5,017 nt of DNA from UBA4782 sp034430215 (GTDB taxonomy: Bacteria; Chloroflexota; Anaerolineae; Anaerolineales; Anaerolineaceae), in assembly GCA_034430215.1 (NCBI GenBank), contig DAOUFE010000014.1:1-5017 (forward strand). Direction: 5' to 3'. The notes beneath the pieces are model-generated. The model worked only from the letters and a program-made list of their open reading frames with translations, made no database searches and was not told the origin of the DNA. Positions 5,017 through 5,017 of this stretch are shown one piece after another. Each line of letters begins with the position of its first letter. Positions within the stretch are counted from its first letter, which is position 1. A program made the translations under genes and the position numbers.

Positions 5017-5017
5017 A

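Overview
The window is an ordinary bacterial chromosomal stretch with moderate GC in the genes and AT-rich gaps. The protein types and their wording (a BaeS-like kinase with an OmpR-type regulator, class I PPK2, DUF1294, DUF4956) would fit Chloroflexota of the Anaerolineae kind. That placement is an inference from general resemblance, not a search result. No mobile element, CRISPR array, tRNA or rRNA is visible.

Layout from left to right: (1) 1-119 holds one or two possible C-terminal tails of an upstream gene, then a DUF4956 membrane protein (120-743, +). (2) A 211-base gap (744-954) carries a strong hairpin directly followed by a -10 box. (3) A two-component pair follows, an OmpR/PhoB-type response regulator (955-1644, +) overlapping by ATGA a BaeS-like sensor histidine kinase (1641-3053, +). 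(4) Convergent to it is a 63-residue helical protein (3066-3257, -) with a near-perfect promoter and a leader containing a terminator-like hairpin. (5) A small DUF1294 membrane protein (3418-3681, -) comes next. (6) Across a divergent spacer lies a class I polyphosphate kinase 2 (3833-4765, +). (7) The right end is a noncoding tail with a minus-strand intrinsic terminator (4908-4948), probably ending a gene that enters from the right, whose last codons may be visible at 4981-5016.

The regulator and kinase form one signalling operon. Their target cannot be read from the sequence. PPK2 is expected to use polyphosphate to phosphorylate nucleoside diphosphates. DUF4956 proteins are often encoded beside VTC-type polyphosphate polymerase domain genes, so a loose polyphosphate theme is possible, but no polymerase is visible here. 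The remaining genes appear to be independent units.

Starts were corrected from the longest possible reading frames in three genes: the regulator (ATG 955 rather than TTG 937), DUF1294 (ATG 3681 rather than GTG 3714) and PPK2 (ATG 3833 rather than TTG 3815). I found no convincing undescribed multi-gene system. The most interesting item is the structured leader of the 63-residue gene.
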